Shown: in pieces, positions 1 through 5,623 of the stretch | Layout of the letters: the number at the start of each line of letters is the position of its first letter | Numbering within the stretch: position 1 is the first letter of the stretch | From: Chloroflexota bacterium | GTDB lineage: Bacteria; Chloroflexota; Dehalococcoidia; UBA3495 | Reading direction: 5' to 3' | DNA length: 15,550 nt | Assembly (NCBI GenBank): GCA_022576105.1 | Contig: JACZRM010000017.1 | Location: 1-15,550 of the forward strand | Program-made: the position numbers and the translations under genes | The notes under the pieces: generated by a model | The model's input: only the letters and a program-made list of their open reading frames with translations | What the model was told of the DNA's origin: nothing | Database searches by the model: none

Positions 1-247
1 CAACATCGTTGGGGTGAGCGCGGGCCAACGCCGCAATTACCGGGCCCCTGATTTCTCGGGCGATATTATTGACTGCCTGGAAGTCGCCGGGGGAACTGGC
101 GGGAAAGCCAGCCTCGATTATGTCAACTCTCAGCTTCTCCAACTGCTTGGCAATTTCCATTTTCTCATCGACGGTCATGCCAATACCCGCCGACTGCTCC
201 CCGTCACGGAGGGTGGTGTCCAGGAATTTCACTCTGTCGTTAGCCAT
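1..247 (-). CDS. leuA: 2-isopropylmalate synthase, N-terminal part (gene runs off the left edge)
   Basis: LeuA condenses acetyl-CoA with 2-oxoisovalerate, the first committed step of leucine synthesis, in the cytoplasm. Only the first 82 codons lie in the window. I translated them from the ATG at 247-245 on the minus strand. They begin [20 protein letters not shown], the HMGL-like signature in which Asp15 would bind the divalent metal and Arg14 the substrate. They continue with the family's [16 protein letters not shown] and [13 protein letters not shown] segments. The usual GEQSPG reads GEQSAG here. The start is supported by a purine-rich ribosome site (AAGAAAGGGAAAG at 269-257). The gene follows ilvB-ilvN-ilvC on the same strand, separated by a 562-bp repeat-rich spacer, and is preceded at 20 nt by a short reading frame. 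Citramalate or homocitrate synthase are close relatives, but the ilv context favours LeuA. Confidence 0.93.
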   Translation of the reverse strand, partial: MANDRVKFLDTTLRDGEQSAGIGMTVDEKMEIAKQLEKLRVDIIEAGFPASSPGDFQAVNNIAREIRGPVIAALARAHPNDV

Positions 248-267
248 GTCGATTGTCTTTCCCTTTC

Positions 268-405
268 TTAATCAAGTTTTTCTTGGTGTTTCCTGGCCTT
301 GAACGAAAAAGGGGAACGCAGGGCCACGCAGTCCACCGCAGCCAGCCCAGCCAAGACCAGCGTACGATGGTGAACTGCTCTAAACAGCACCTCCGCATTC
401 ATCAT
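268..405 (-). CDS. Small 45-aa ORF just upstream of leuA, candidate leader peptide
   Basis: I do not recognise this protein. The frame runs 45 codons and ends with TAA at 270-268, only 20 nt before the leuA ATG, so its stop sits inside the purine run that serves as the leuA ribosome site. A perfect AGGAGG (416-411) lies 5 nt before the first of two consecutive ATGs and 8 nt before the second. The peptide starts [20 protein letters not shown] and its middle is rich in Leu and Val ([15 protein letters not shown], residues 15-29). It has no membrane segment of normal length. Its position and composition suit a leuA leader peptide or translational coupler. The other possibility is that this stretch is non-coding repeat DNA with a fortuitous ribosome site. 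No clear attenuator hairpin was found between it and leuA. Confidence 0.45.
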   Translation of the reverse strand: MMNAEVLFRAVHHRTLVLAGLAAVDCVALRSPFSFKARKHQEKLD

Positions 406-410
406 GCTTT

Positions 411-416
411 CCTCCT
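411..416 (-). promoter_or_regulatory. Strong Shine-Dalgarno site (AGGAGG) for the leuA-upstream small ORF
   Basis: The minus strand reads CAGGAGGAAAGCATGATG. AGGAGG is a full match to the anti-SD core and stands 5 nt from the first ATG. It is stronger than the site in front of leuA itself, which is the main reason for calling the small frame. Confidence 0.55.
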
Positions 417-461
417 GAAGGTTGTCCCGATCGGTCTGCATTCTTTCAGAAATTGACATTA

Positions 462-490
462 TCAGTGGTTCGACAGGCTGACCACGAACG
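462..490. repeat. REP-like hairpin unit in the ilvC-leuA spacer
   Basis: Positions 465-469 (GTGGT) pair with 481-485 (ACCAC) around a TTCGACAGGCT loop. The wording, a TTCGACAGGCTGACCACGAACG core, resembles the short palindromic repeats scattered between genes in many bacteria. A second phrase of the same type is at 762-788. On the minus strand GATAAT (463-458) sits at its edge and could be a weak -10 for the small ORF, but no matching -35 is visible. Confidence 0.5.
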
Positions 491-558
491 GGGTCCCAAA
501 CCCACTAATAGGGCGATGCCCGTTCCCTACTCACTGGGTGTTAGAGGGCTAGGTTGAA

Positions 559-595
559 GGTGATACCCCTCACCTCTATCCTCTCCCATACGGGG
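559..595 (+). repeat. 37-nt direct repeat abutting the MITE-like element (partner at 668-704)
   Basis: This stretch matches 668-704, inside the neighbouring element, at 31 of 37 positions. Both begin GGTGATACCCCT and contain TCCTCTCCCA followed by GGGG. The flank and the interior of the element are therefore built from the same repeat family, suggesting nested or successive insertions. Confidence 0.6.
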
Positions 596-741
596 CTGAT
601 TGCACGACACTTTGTGGTGGTGCCTCATAATACCCCTTCTCCCTCGATGGGAGAAGGCCGGGATGAGGGTGATACCCCTCTCCTCAGTCCTCTCCCACCA
701 GGGGCGAGGATGCCGTTAACCAAGACTGTCGTGTAATAAGC
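595..741 (+). mobile_element. MITE-like element, copy A (147 bp, 15-bp terminal inverted repeats)
   Basis: The right end (727-741) reads TGTCGTGTAATAAGC. The left end (595-609) is its inverse complement with two mismatches. An internal 9-bp hairpin (635-643 with 649-657, loop TCGAT) and a CCTCTCCCACCAGGGG segment follow. A second copy lies at 15261-15465 in the same orientation. Outside a 57-bp insertion in that copy the two differ by 5 substitutions and one 1-bp indel. There is no transposase gene, so any mobility would depend on a partner elsewhere. The flanks CCCATACGGGG and CCCACACGTGG could be a decayed target duplication, but they could equally be arms of the surrounding repeat. The element sits between ilvC and leuA. 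Confidence 0.7.
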
Positions 742-761
742 CCACACGTGGAGAGGATACC

Positions 762-788
762 CCGCTCGCCCTGAGCCTGTCGAAGGGT
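762..788. repeat. Intergenic repeat phrase with CCCTGAGCCTGTCGAAGGG core
   Basis: This short repeat lies just after the ilvC stop codon. It shares the CTGTCGAAGGG word with the end of the 57-bp insertion in MITE copy B (15330-15386) and resembles the hairpin unit at 462-490. No coding capacity is seen. Confidence 0.5.
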
Positions 789-809
789 GTAAAATTGGCT
801 GTCTTGGTA

Positions 810-1811
810 TTAAACCTCTTTGGGGTCCAGCCAGGGCATCATGGCACGCAGTTCTTTGCCCACTTCCTGAATCCGGCTGTTGCGGGCCTCCTCCCGCAAG
901 GGCCGGAACCGAGGCCTGCCTTCGTGGTTCTCGGTGATCCATTCTTTGGCGAAAGTCCCATCCTGGATTTCGGCCAGGATTTTCTTCATGTTCTGTTTAA
1001 CGTGGTCATCAATGACCCGGGGCCCACGGGTCAGGTCGCCGTACTCAGCGGTGTCGCTGACTGAGTAACGCATGTAGTTGAAGCCGCCCTGCTGGATCAG
1101 GTCTACGATGAGCTTCACCTCGTGCAGTACCTCAAAGTAGGCGATTTCCGCTGGGTACCCTCCCTCAACCAACGTGTCGAAGGCGGTGCTGATCAGCGCA
1201 GTGATGCCTCCGCATAGCACTGTCTGCTCTCCGAACAGGTCGGTTTCGGTCTCGTCTTTGAACGTGGTTTCCAGCACGCCGGACTTGGTGCAGCCGACGC
1301 CCTTGGCGTAGGCCAGGCCAATTTCCTTGGCGTGTCCCGAGGCGTCCTGATAGACCGCCAGCAGACCGGGTACGCCGATACCGTCAATAAACTGCTCCCG
1401 CATCCGGTGGCCCGGCGCTTTGGGAGCGACCATCATCACATCCAGGTTGGACGGCGGGACTACTTCCCCGTAGTGGATGCTGAAGCCGTGGGCGAACATC
1501 AGCGCTGCGCCAGGCTGGAGGTTGGGAGCAATCTGCTCGCGGTATACCTCTCCTTGAATATGGTCCGGGATCGCCACCATCAGCACATCGGCTTGTTTGG
1601 CAACCTCGGGCACATCGGCGACTTCCAGGCCGGCATCTTGTGCGGTCTGGCGGCTTTTGCTCTCCGGGTATAGACCGACGATTACTTTTTGACCGCTGTC
1701 CCGCAGGTTCAGCGCGTGGGCATGTCCCTGGCTGCCGTAGCCGACTATGCCGATGGTCTTGCCCGACAACACCCCCAGGTCCGCATCCTTGTCATAGTAA
1801 ACAGTGACCAT
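810..1811 (-). CDS. ilvC: Ketol-acid reductoisomerase (class I)
   Basis: IlvC converts 2-acetolactate or 2-aceto-2-hydroxybutyrate to the dihydroxy acid by a Mg-dependent alkyl shift and NAD(P)H reduction, the second step shared by valine, leucine and isoleucine synthesis. At 333 residues it has the normal class I length. Visible features are the Rossmann motif GIVGYGSQG (residues 21-29), AHGFSIH with His108, [11 protein letters not shown] with metal ligands Asp191 and Glu195, EVLHE with Glu227 and Glu231, and Ser251. The phosphate-binding loop reads GLYPESKS (46-53), with Glu50 where many NADPH enzymes have Gly. The ATG start follows AAGAAAGGGAAAG at 7 nt. The gene lies 121 bp after ilvN and is probably co-transcribed under the ilvB T-box. 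Confidence 0.97.
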   Translation of the reverse strand: MVTVYYDKDADLGVLSGKTIGIVGYGSQGHAHALNLRDSGQKVIVGLYPESKSRQTAQDAGLEVADVPEVAKQADVLMVAIPDHIQGEVYREQIAPNLQPGAALMFAHGFSIHYGEVVPPSNLDVMMVAPKAPGHRMREQFIDGIGVPGLLAVYQDASGHAKEIGLAYAKGVGCTKSGVLETTFKDETETDLFGEQTVLCGGITALISTAFDTLVEGGYPAEIAYFEVLHEVKLIVDLIQQGGFNYMRYSVSDTAEYGDLTRGPRVIDDHVKQNMKKILAEIQDGTFAKEWITENHEGRPRFRPLREEARNSRIQEVGKELRAMMPWLDPKEV

Positions 1812-1898
1812 TTTTCTACTTTCCCTTTCTTCCCCAACTCTGTTTAATTTTGTCTATCTTCAAGTTATGTCGCCCTAATTATTAGTAGCCCCATTTTG

Positions 1899-1919
1899 TC
1901 TCCCCCTTAGTGAGGGAGA
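1899..1919. repeat. Short inverted repeat in the ilvN-ilvC spacer
   Basis: TCTCCC (1899-1904) pairs with GGGAGA (1914-1919) across a 9-nt loop. On the minus strand it is followed by CAAAATGGGG, not a U-run, so it is not a convincing terminator. Its sequence resembles the CTCTCCC...GGGAG repeats elsewhere in the window. Confidence 0.4.
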
Positions 1920-1932
1920 GATTCAGAGGTCT

Positions 1933-2511
1933 CTAATAAGGGACAATATCGCTGGCTTCCGCTCTCGTCTTGCCGTTCCCCAAATAGCTGATACCAAAAT
2001 CATCGCTGACCTGACCGTCGGCCTTGCCCCGTACCATCGCCACCCTACCGGTACGCATGACTTCCATAATCCCGAATGGCTTCAACAGATTGAGCAGCGC
2101 GTCAATCTTGTCCTCTTCGCCAGTGGTTTCAATCACCAGGGACTGGGCCCCTACATCCACGGTTTTGGCCCGGAACAGTTGGACAATTTCAATAATCTGT
2201 CCTCGGGTTTCCTGGGTTGTCTTTACTTTGACCAGGGCCAATTCCCGGGCCACCAGGTCTTCGCCGGATATATCCGAAACCTTCACCACGTCAATCAGCT
2301 TGTCCAGCTGTTTGGTGGCCTGGTCTACCGTGTACTCGTCCCCTTCAACCACAAAGGTCATGCGCGACAATCCCGGCTGCTCGCTGTGCCCCACCGCCAA
2401 GCTGGCGATGTTGAAACCCCGCCGGCGGAACAGGCTGGCCACCCGGGTCAGGACACCGGGTTTGTCTTCCACCAGCGCAACGATAGTGTGGTACTGGCCG
2501 TTGCCTTTCAT
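1933..2511 (-). CDS. ilvN: Acetolactate synthase small (regulatory) subunit
   Basis: IlvN binds the IlvB catalytic subunit, stimulates it and makes it sensitive to valine feedback. The 192-residue protein opens with an ACT domain (HTIVALVEDKPGVLTRVASL, about residues 8-27, then FRRRGFNIASLAVG). A second ACT-like C-terminal half follows (ELALVKVKTT to GIMEVMRTGRVAMVRG, about residues 90-163). The last 30 or so residues extend past the core usually seen in this family. The ATG overlaps the ilvB stop as ATGA, indicating translational coupling and a balanced supply of the two subunits. The gene lies in the ilvB-ilvN-ilvC operon and would be governed by the T-box ahead of ilvB. Confidence 0.97.
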   Translation of the reverse strand: MKGNGQYHTIVALVEDKPGVLTRVASLFRRRGFNIASLAVGHSEQPGLSRMTFVVEGDEYTVDQATKQLDKLIDVVKVSDISGEDLVARELALVKVKTTQETRGQIIEIVQLFRAKTVDVGAQSLVIETTGEEDKIDALLNLLKPFGIMEVMRTGRVAMVRGKADGQVSDDFGISYLGNGKTRAEASDIVPY

Positions 2512-4229
2512 TGGGTGATCCTCTGCGGCGCCGGCTGCTCCATCATTTCGTTGACCGATTCACCGGCCGGTATCATGGGGAACACGTGCTCGTCTTGCTT
2601 GACGATGAAGTCTACGATCACCGGTCCTGGCGTATCCATTGCCCGCTGTATGGCGGCGGCTACTTGGGCCTTGTCGGTGACCCGAAAGCCGGTAATGCCG
2701 TAGGCCTCGGCTATTTTCACAAAGTCCGGGTTGCCCGAATAAAGAGTCGCCACGAATTCTCCGCCGTAGAACAGGTCCTGCAGCTGGCGCACCAAACCCA
2801 GGGTCCCGTTGTTCAAGATGGCGAACTTCACATCGATGTTGTTCTCCACCGCGGTCGCCAGGTCACACATGGTCATCTGGAACCCGCCGTCGCCGGCCAC
2901 CGACCACACCGTCTTGTCCGGTCGGCCTATTTTAGCCCCCAACGCCGCCGGTACTTCAAATCCCATGGTGCCCAGACCGCCGGAGGTGACCCAGGTGTTG
3001 GCCTCCTTGAACCGGTAATGCTGGGCGGCCCACATCTGGTGCTGGCCGACCCCAGTGACTATCAGCGCCTCACCCTGGGTGACCTCGGAGAGTTGCTGCA
3101 TCACGTATTGAGGCAGAATTTCGGCATCGTCGCGAATGTACAGTGACGGGTGTTCCGCGCGCAAGGTATCGATTTGCTGCAACCACTCCATCCGAACATT
3201 TTGGTCGACCTGAGGCGTCAACTGGCGCAGCGCCAGCTTCAAATCGCCCAGCACCGGTACATCGGCTTTCACGTTCTTGCTGAATTCAGAAGCATCAATG
3301 TCGAAGTGAATAATCTTGGCATTGGGGGCAAAGTCGGAAAGGCGTCCGGTAACCCGGTCGTCGAAGCGCATGCCCAAGGAGATCAGCAAGTCAGCCTGGT
3401 CGATGGCCAAGTTGGCCCAGGCCATACCGTGCATACCTGGCATCCCCACGTTTAGAATATGCTCGGTGGGAAAGGAACTCAGCCCCAGCAGCGTGGTAAT
3501 TACCGGAATCTGCGCTTTTTCGGCCAGTTCCCTCAGTTCGTCGAAAGCGCGGGATATTATTACCCCGTGCCCGGCTAGAATCAGCGGTTGCTTGGCCAGA
3601 TTTATTAGCTTGGCGGCCTGGGCCACCTGACCGGCATCGGCCTCGCCGGGCGGGTTGTACCCGGGTAGGTTTACCTGGTCGGGCCAGATGAATTCGGTGC
3701 GTTTTCCCAGCAGGACGTCCTTGGGTATGTCCACCAGCACCGGCCCGGGCCGTCCGGTGCGGGCGATGTGAAAGGCCTCTTTGATGGTGCGAGCAATATC
3801 GGTCACGTCCATCACCAGATAGTTGTGCTTGGTGATGGGCAGCGTCAGACCGGTAACATCGGTCTCTTGAAAGGCGTCTCGGCCAATGGCGGAGCGGGGC
3901 ACCTGACCGGTGATGGCAACCATCGCCACCGAGTCCATCTGCGCGGCGGCGATTCCAGTGGCCAGGTTAGTGGCTCCAGGGCCGGATGTCGCGGTGCAGA
4001 CGCCTACTTTCCCGGTGACTCGCGCGTAGCCGTCGGCGGCCATCGCCGCTGCCTGCTCGTGGCGCACCAGGATATGCCGCAGTTGGGGATACTTGGGAAG
4101 TGCGCCGTAGAGTGGCAGGACTGCTCCCCCGGGCAACCCAAAAATAACCTCGACTCCCTCTTTCAGGAGACTTTCGCAGACTATCTCAGCGCCGGTCAAT
4201 TCCCCGGTTAATCCCCCGGATAATTCCAT
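2508..4229 (-). CDS. ilvB: Acetolactate synthase large (catalytic) subunit
   Basis: IlvB joins two pyruvates, or pyruvate and 2-oxobutyrate, to acetohydroxy acids using ThDP, FAD and Mg. The 573-residue protein has the three-domain layout of the family. It shows GLPGGAVLPLYGAL (31-44), the catalytic ThDP-activating Glu58 in VRHEQAAAMAADGYAR, the FAD-domain motif LGMRFDDRVTG (285-295), and the ThDP/Mg motif GDGGF (446-450) through ILNN (471-474). The combination RFDDRVTG with an adjacent ilvN marks acetohydroxyacid synthase rather than glyoxylate carboligase or pyruvate oxidase. The ATG follows GAGG at 6 nt. It is the first gene after a leucine-type T-box leader and promoter, so transcription should rise when uncharged tRNA-Leu accumulates. 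Confidence 0.97.
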   Translation of the reverse strand: MELSGGLTGELTGAEIVCESLLKEGVEVIFGLPGGAVLPLYGALPKYPQLRHILVRHEQAAAMAADGYARVTGKVGVCTATSGPGATNLATGIAAAQMDSVAMVAITGQVPRSAIGRDAFQETDVTGLTLPITKHNYLVMDVTDIARTIKEAFHIARTGRPGPVLVDIPKDVLLGKRTEFIWPDQVNLPGYNPPGEADAGQVAQAAKLINLAKQPLILAGHGVIISRAFDELRELAEKAQIPVITTLLGLSSFPTEHILNVGMPGMHGMAWANLAIDQADLLISLGMRFDDRVTGRLSDFAPNAKIIHFDIDASEFSKNVKADVPVLGDLKLALRQLTPQVDQNVRMEWLQQIDTLRAEHPSLYIRDDAEILPQYVMQQLSEVTQGEALIVTGVGQHQMWAAQHYRFKEANTWVTSGGLGTMGFEVPAALGAKIGRPDKTVWSVAGDGGFQMTMCDLATAVENNIDVKFAILNNGTLGLVRQLQDLFYGGEFVATLYSGNPDFVKIAEAYGITGFRVTDKAQVAAAIQRAMDTPGPVIVDFIVKQDEHVFPMIPAGESVNEMMEQPAPQRITQ

Positions 4230-4265
4230 GGAAACCTCGTTTGGAACCCTAGATATTTTTAATCA

Positions 4266-4300
4266 ACAAAATGCCCGTCCCCACTGAAGGGACGGGCATT
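4266..4300 (-). terminator. Intrinsic terminator of the T-box leader
   Basis: A perfect 12-bp stem (4289-4300 with 4270-4281, loop of 7) is followed on the minus strand by a T-rich stretch (TTTTGTTGATT). It lies just 3' of the T-box sequence, as expected for the regulated terminator that competes with the antiterminator. Confidence 0.9.
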
Positions 4301-4531
4301 AATTATCCCGCGGTACCACCCTTCTTTCCCGAGTTACCCAATTGCGATGGGCTAGTCAACCCGGAACAGCTTGGCGACTTATATCGGGGCCTAACCGCCG
4401 CACCCTACTCTATTCAGGCGGGCCGCTCCTGGACGAGTTCGGAGTCCTGCTGCCACCGGGCTTTCACCAACCGCCGGCTCTCTGAGACAGGGTGCCCCTA
4501 CTACTCCCATTCTTAGCGGGAATTATCAGCA
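4266..4531 (-). promoter_or_regulatory. T-box leader (leucine specifier CTC) controlling ilvB-ilvN-ilvC
   Basis: The minus-strand leader has the parts of a T-box in order. They are GGGAGTAGTAG at the base of stem I, the apical AGAGAG...GGTTGGTGAAAGCC segment, a specifier loop reading GAACTC with codon CTC (4437-4435, Leu), the conserved AGGGTGGTACCGCGGG box (about 4322-4307) and a terminator hairpin. The variable base in the TGGT bulge is T, which would pair with the A73 discriminator of tRNA-Leu and agrees with the specifier. Uncharged tRNA-Leu should stabilise the antiterminator and allow transcription into ilvB. The 5' limit is placed from the upstream promoter. A one-base shift of the specifier frame is the main uncertainty. 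Confidence 0.93.
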
Positions 4532-4537
4532 TTTTTG

Positions 4538-4566
4538 ATACTAACAGTCGGCCTTAACATTGTCAA
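4538..4566 (-). promoter_or_regulatory. Sigma70-type promoter of the ilv operon
   Basis: The minus strand has TTGACA (4566-4561, a full -35 match), a 17-nt spacer and TAGTAT (4543-4538, 4 of 6 matches to the -10). This puts the transcript start near 4531, just ahead of T-box stem I. The position relative to the leader makes this the best-supported promoter of the window. Confidence 0.8.
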
Positions 4567-4587
4567 CGGCCAGGGGGATTGTAGGGG

Positions 4588-4596
4588 TGTTATATT
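4588..4596 (+). promoter_or_regulatory. Candidate extended -10 promoter for the DUF2283 gene
   Basis: TGTTATATT fits TGn followed by TATATT (5 of 6). No good -35 is seen, which is tolerated by extended -10 promoters. It points away from the ilv promoter, so the two would form a divergent pair about 25-50 bp apart. Confidence 0.4.
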
Positions 4597-4656
4597 AAAT
4601 CCATCGGGTAACAATGCGTTTCCTGACCGCCGATTCAGACCATAGGAAGATTGACT

Positions 4657-4869
4657 ATGAATATAATATATCACGCCGAAACTGATATGCTGTACATCGA
4701 ATTGGCAGATAGGGTCAGCACTGAATCAGAAGAAGTCGCCCCTGGAATAGTGCTCGATTATGATCAGGATAACCAAGTCATTGGAATCGAACTGGATCAT
4801 GCTACCCAGCGGACATCGCTGTCTGAAATCAAACTAACAACTTTCCCAACAGCGGTAGTACAGAAATAG
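4657..4869 (+). CDS. DUF2283 family protein
   Basis: This is a 70-residue protein of the DUF2283 type. The start MNIIYHAETDMLYIELADRV, the acidic GIVLDYDQDNQVIGIELDHAT middle and the leucine-containing C-terminal part are typical. No biochemical role is established for the family, which often occurs as small stand-alone genes, sometimes near toxin-antitoxin loci. No partner toxin is visible here. I chose the ATG at 4657 over an in-frame TTG at 4651 because AGGAAG (4644-4649) sits 7 nt upstream of the ATG. The gene is divergent from the ilv operon and convergent with the small membrane protein gene. Confidence 0.8.
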   Translation: MNIIYHAETDMLYIELADRVSTESEEVAPGIVLDYDQDNQVIGIELDHATQRTSLSEIKLTTFPTAVVQK

Positions 4870-4955
4870 TTTGGAGGGGCAGGTTGGAACCCGCTCCTTC
4901 TCATATCACCGATGACAGCCCCTTATTGTCCGGCCGTATCACCGCCGGCTAAAGT

Positions 4956-4976
4956 ACCTCCGGAAAGCTGGGAGGT
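4956..4976. terminator. Possible bidirectional hairpin between convergent small genes
   Basis: ACCTCC (4956-4961) pairs with GGAGGT (4971-4976) across 9 nt. It lies between the DUF2283 gene and the convergent membrane protein gene, where a terminator is expected. No T-run follows on either strand, so termination is a guess. An imperfect GGAGG...CTCC hairpin is also visible at about 4873-4899. Confidence 0.25.
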
Positions 4977-4984
4977 GCATATGC

Positions 4985-5197
4985 CTAGCCCCTGCCCAAC
5001 AACAGGTAGAGGACAATCAACAGCACAATAATCAGGCCCACTTTAGTCGCCAGTTGACTGGAAGTAACCCGCCGGCGTCTAAACAATGGGTTGTTCTGGT
5101 GCTCCCAAGGACGTTCGCTGCGGTCATTTTGCTGTTGGGACTGACGGCGCAAATGGTCCTCGTAGTCCCTGACAAAGTCTCTGCTGGGATCGAACAT
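4985..5197 (-). CDS. Small hypothetical membrane protein with C-terminal anchor
   Basis: I do not recognise the family. The 70-residue product starts MFDPSRDFVRDYEDHLRRQS. A highly charged, Gln/Arg-rich stretch (about residues 8-44) follows, ending in an RRRR cluster. The C-terminal transmembrane helix, KVGLIIVLLIVLYLLLGRG, is the last 19 residues. This is a tail-anchored layout, with the charged part most likely cytoplasmic by the positive-inside rule. The ATG at 5197 is preceded by GGGAG at 8 nt. A longer in-frame start at 5296 is possible but has no ribosome site and reaches into repeat DNA. The neighbours give no clue to function. Confidence 0.65.
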   Translation of the reverse strand: MFDPSRDFVRDYEDHLRRQSQQQNDRSERPWEHQNNPLFRRRRVTSSQLATKVGLIIVLLIVLYLLLGRG

Positions 5198-5285
5198 GGC
5201 AATTCTCCCGTTTAGGTTTCTTGCTGTCAGTGCCTGCCGGAGGGTTGTATTCGCGCTGGGATATCTTGATTCAGTGAGCAATCTA

Positions 5286-5316
5286 AAATCCCCCATCCCC
5301 CTTTACAAAGGGGGCT
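5286..5316. repeat. CCCCCTTTACAAAGGGGG palindrome in the 5198-5623 spacer
   Basis: The spacer between the small membrane gene and metG is 426 bp. Its clearest element is a perfect 8-bp inverted repeat (5297-5304 with 5307-5314) preceded by AAAATCCCCCAT, a wording typical of widespread intergenic repeats. Apart from this and two candidate promoters, I see no gene or RNA in the spacer. Confidence 0.5.
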
Positions 5317-5507
5317 ATCGATTCCCTCTTTTGTACCGGGAGATTCAGCGGTGATTCTTTGCTCCTCAGCAACACATCCAAATTCATTTTTGTAGTCGTT
5401 ACAATTTTACCAGAAATATTCAGCCCCCACGAAATGGCAGTTTCTAGCGAGCAATTACCCAGAGGCAATTAGCCTGCGAGACCTGTCTCCCCGCAGCTAG
5501 CTGATTG

Positions 5508-5516
5508 TGCTAGAAT
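5508..5516 (+). promoter_or_regulatory. Candidate extended -10 promoter upstream of metG (distal)
   Basis: TGCTAGAAT is TG-n-TAGAAT, with 5 of 6 matches to the -10. The -35 region at the right distance does not match the consensus. The transcript would start near 5523, about 100 nt before metG. Confidence 0.4.
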
Positions 5517-5557
5517 ACATCGGCTAATCGAACCTCGCCCGGCCAACCGGGGAGTTG

Positions 5558-5563
5558 TATAAT
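5558..5563 (+). promoter_or_regulatory. Candidate -10 box upstream of metG (proximal)
   Basis: TATAAT is a full -10 match, with only a weak -35 (TCGCCC at 5535-5540). The transcript would start near 5570, about 54 nt before the TTG start of metG. Confidence 0.4.
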
Positions 5564-5623
5564 CGATCACGCTAACGGAACCTTTCAGTCTAAAGAAACC
5601 TTTCTTTCAAAAGGAAACCTTCA

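Noticed and set aside
406..459. Longer 63-residue version of the leuA-upstream small frame
   Set aside because: The ATG at 459 has no ribosome site, while the inner ATG at 405 has AGGAGG.
554..736. 60-codon frame in MITE-like copy A (and the matching frame at 15254-15460)
   Set aside because: Both end in the same low-complexity peptide because they run through the same repeat. There is no ribosome site, and the 57-bp insertion does not look selected for coding.
625..942. 105-aa minus-strand frame overlapping the end of ilvC
   Set aside because: It overlaps ilvC in another frame and then runs through the MITE-like element; composition is repeat-derived.
5198..5296. Longer start for the small membrane protein
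   Set aside because: It lacks a ribosome site and reaches to the edge of the CCCCCTTTACAAAGGGGG repeat. The ATG at 5197 has GGGAG at 8 nt.
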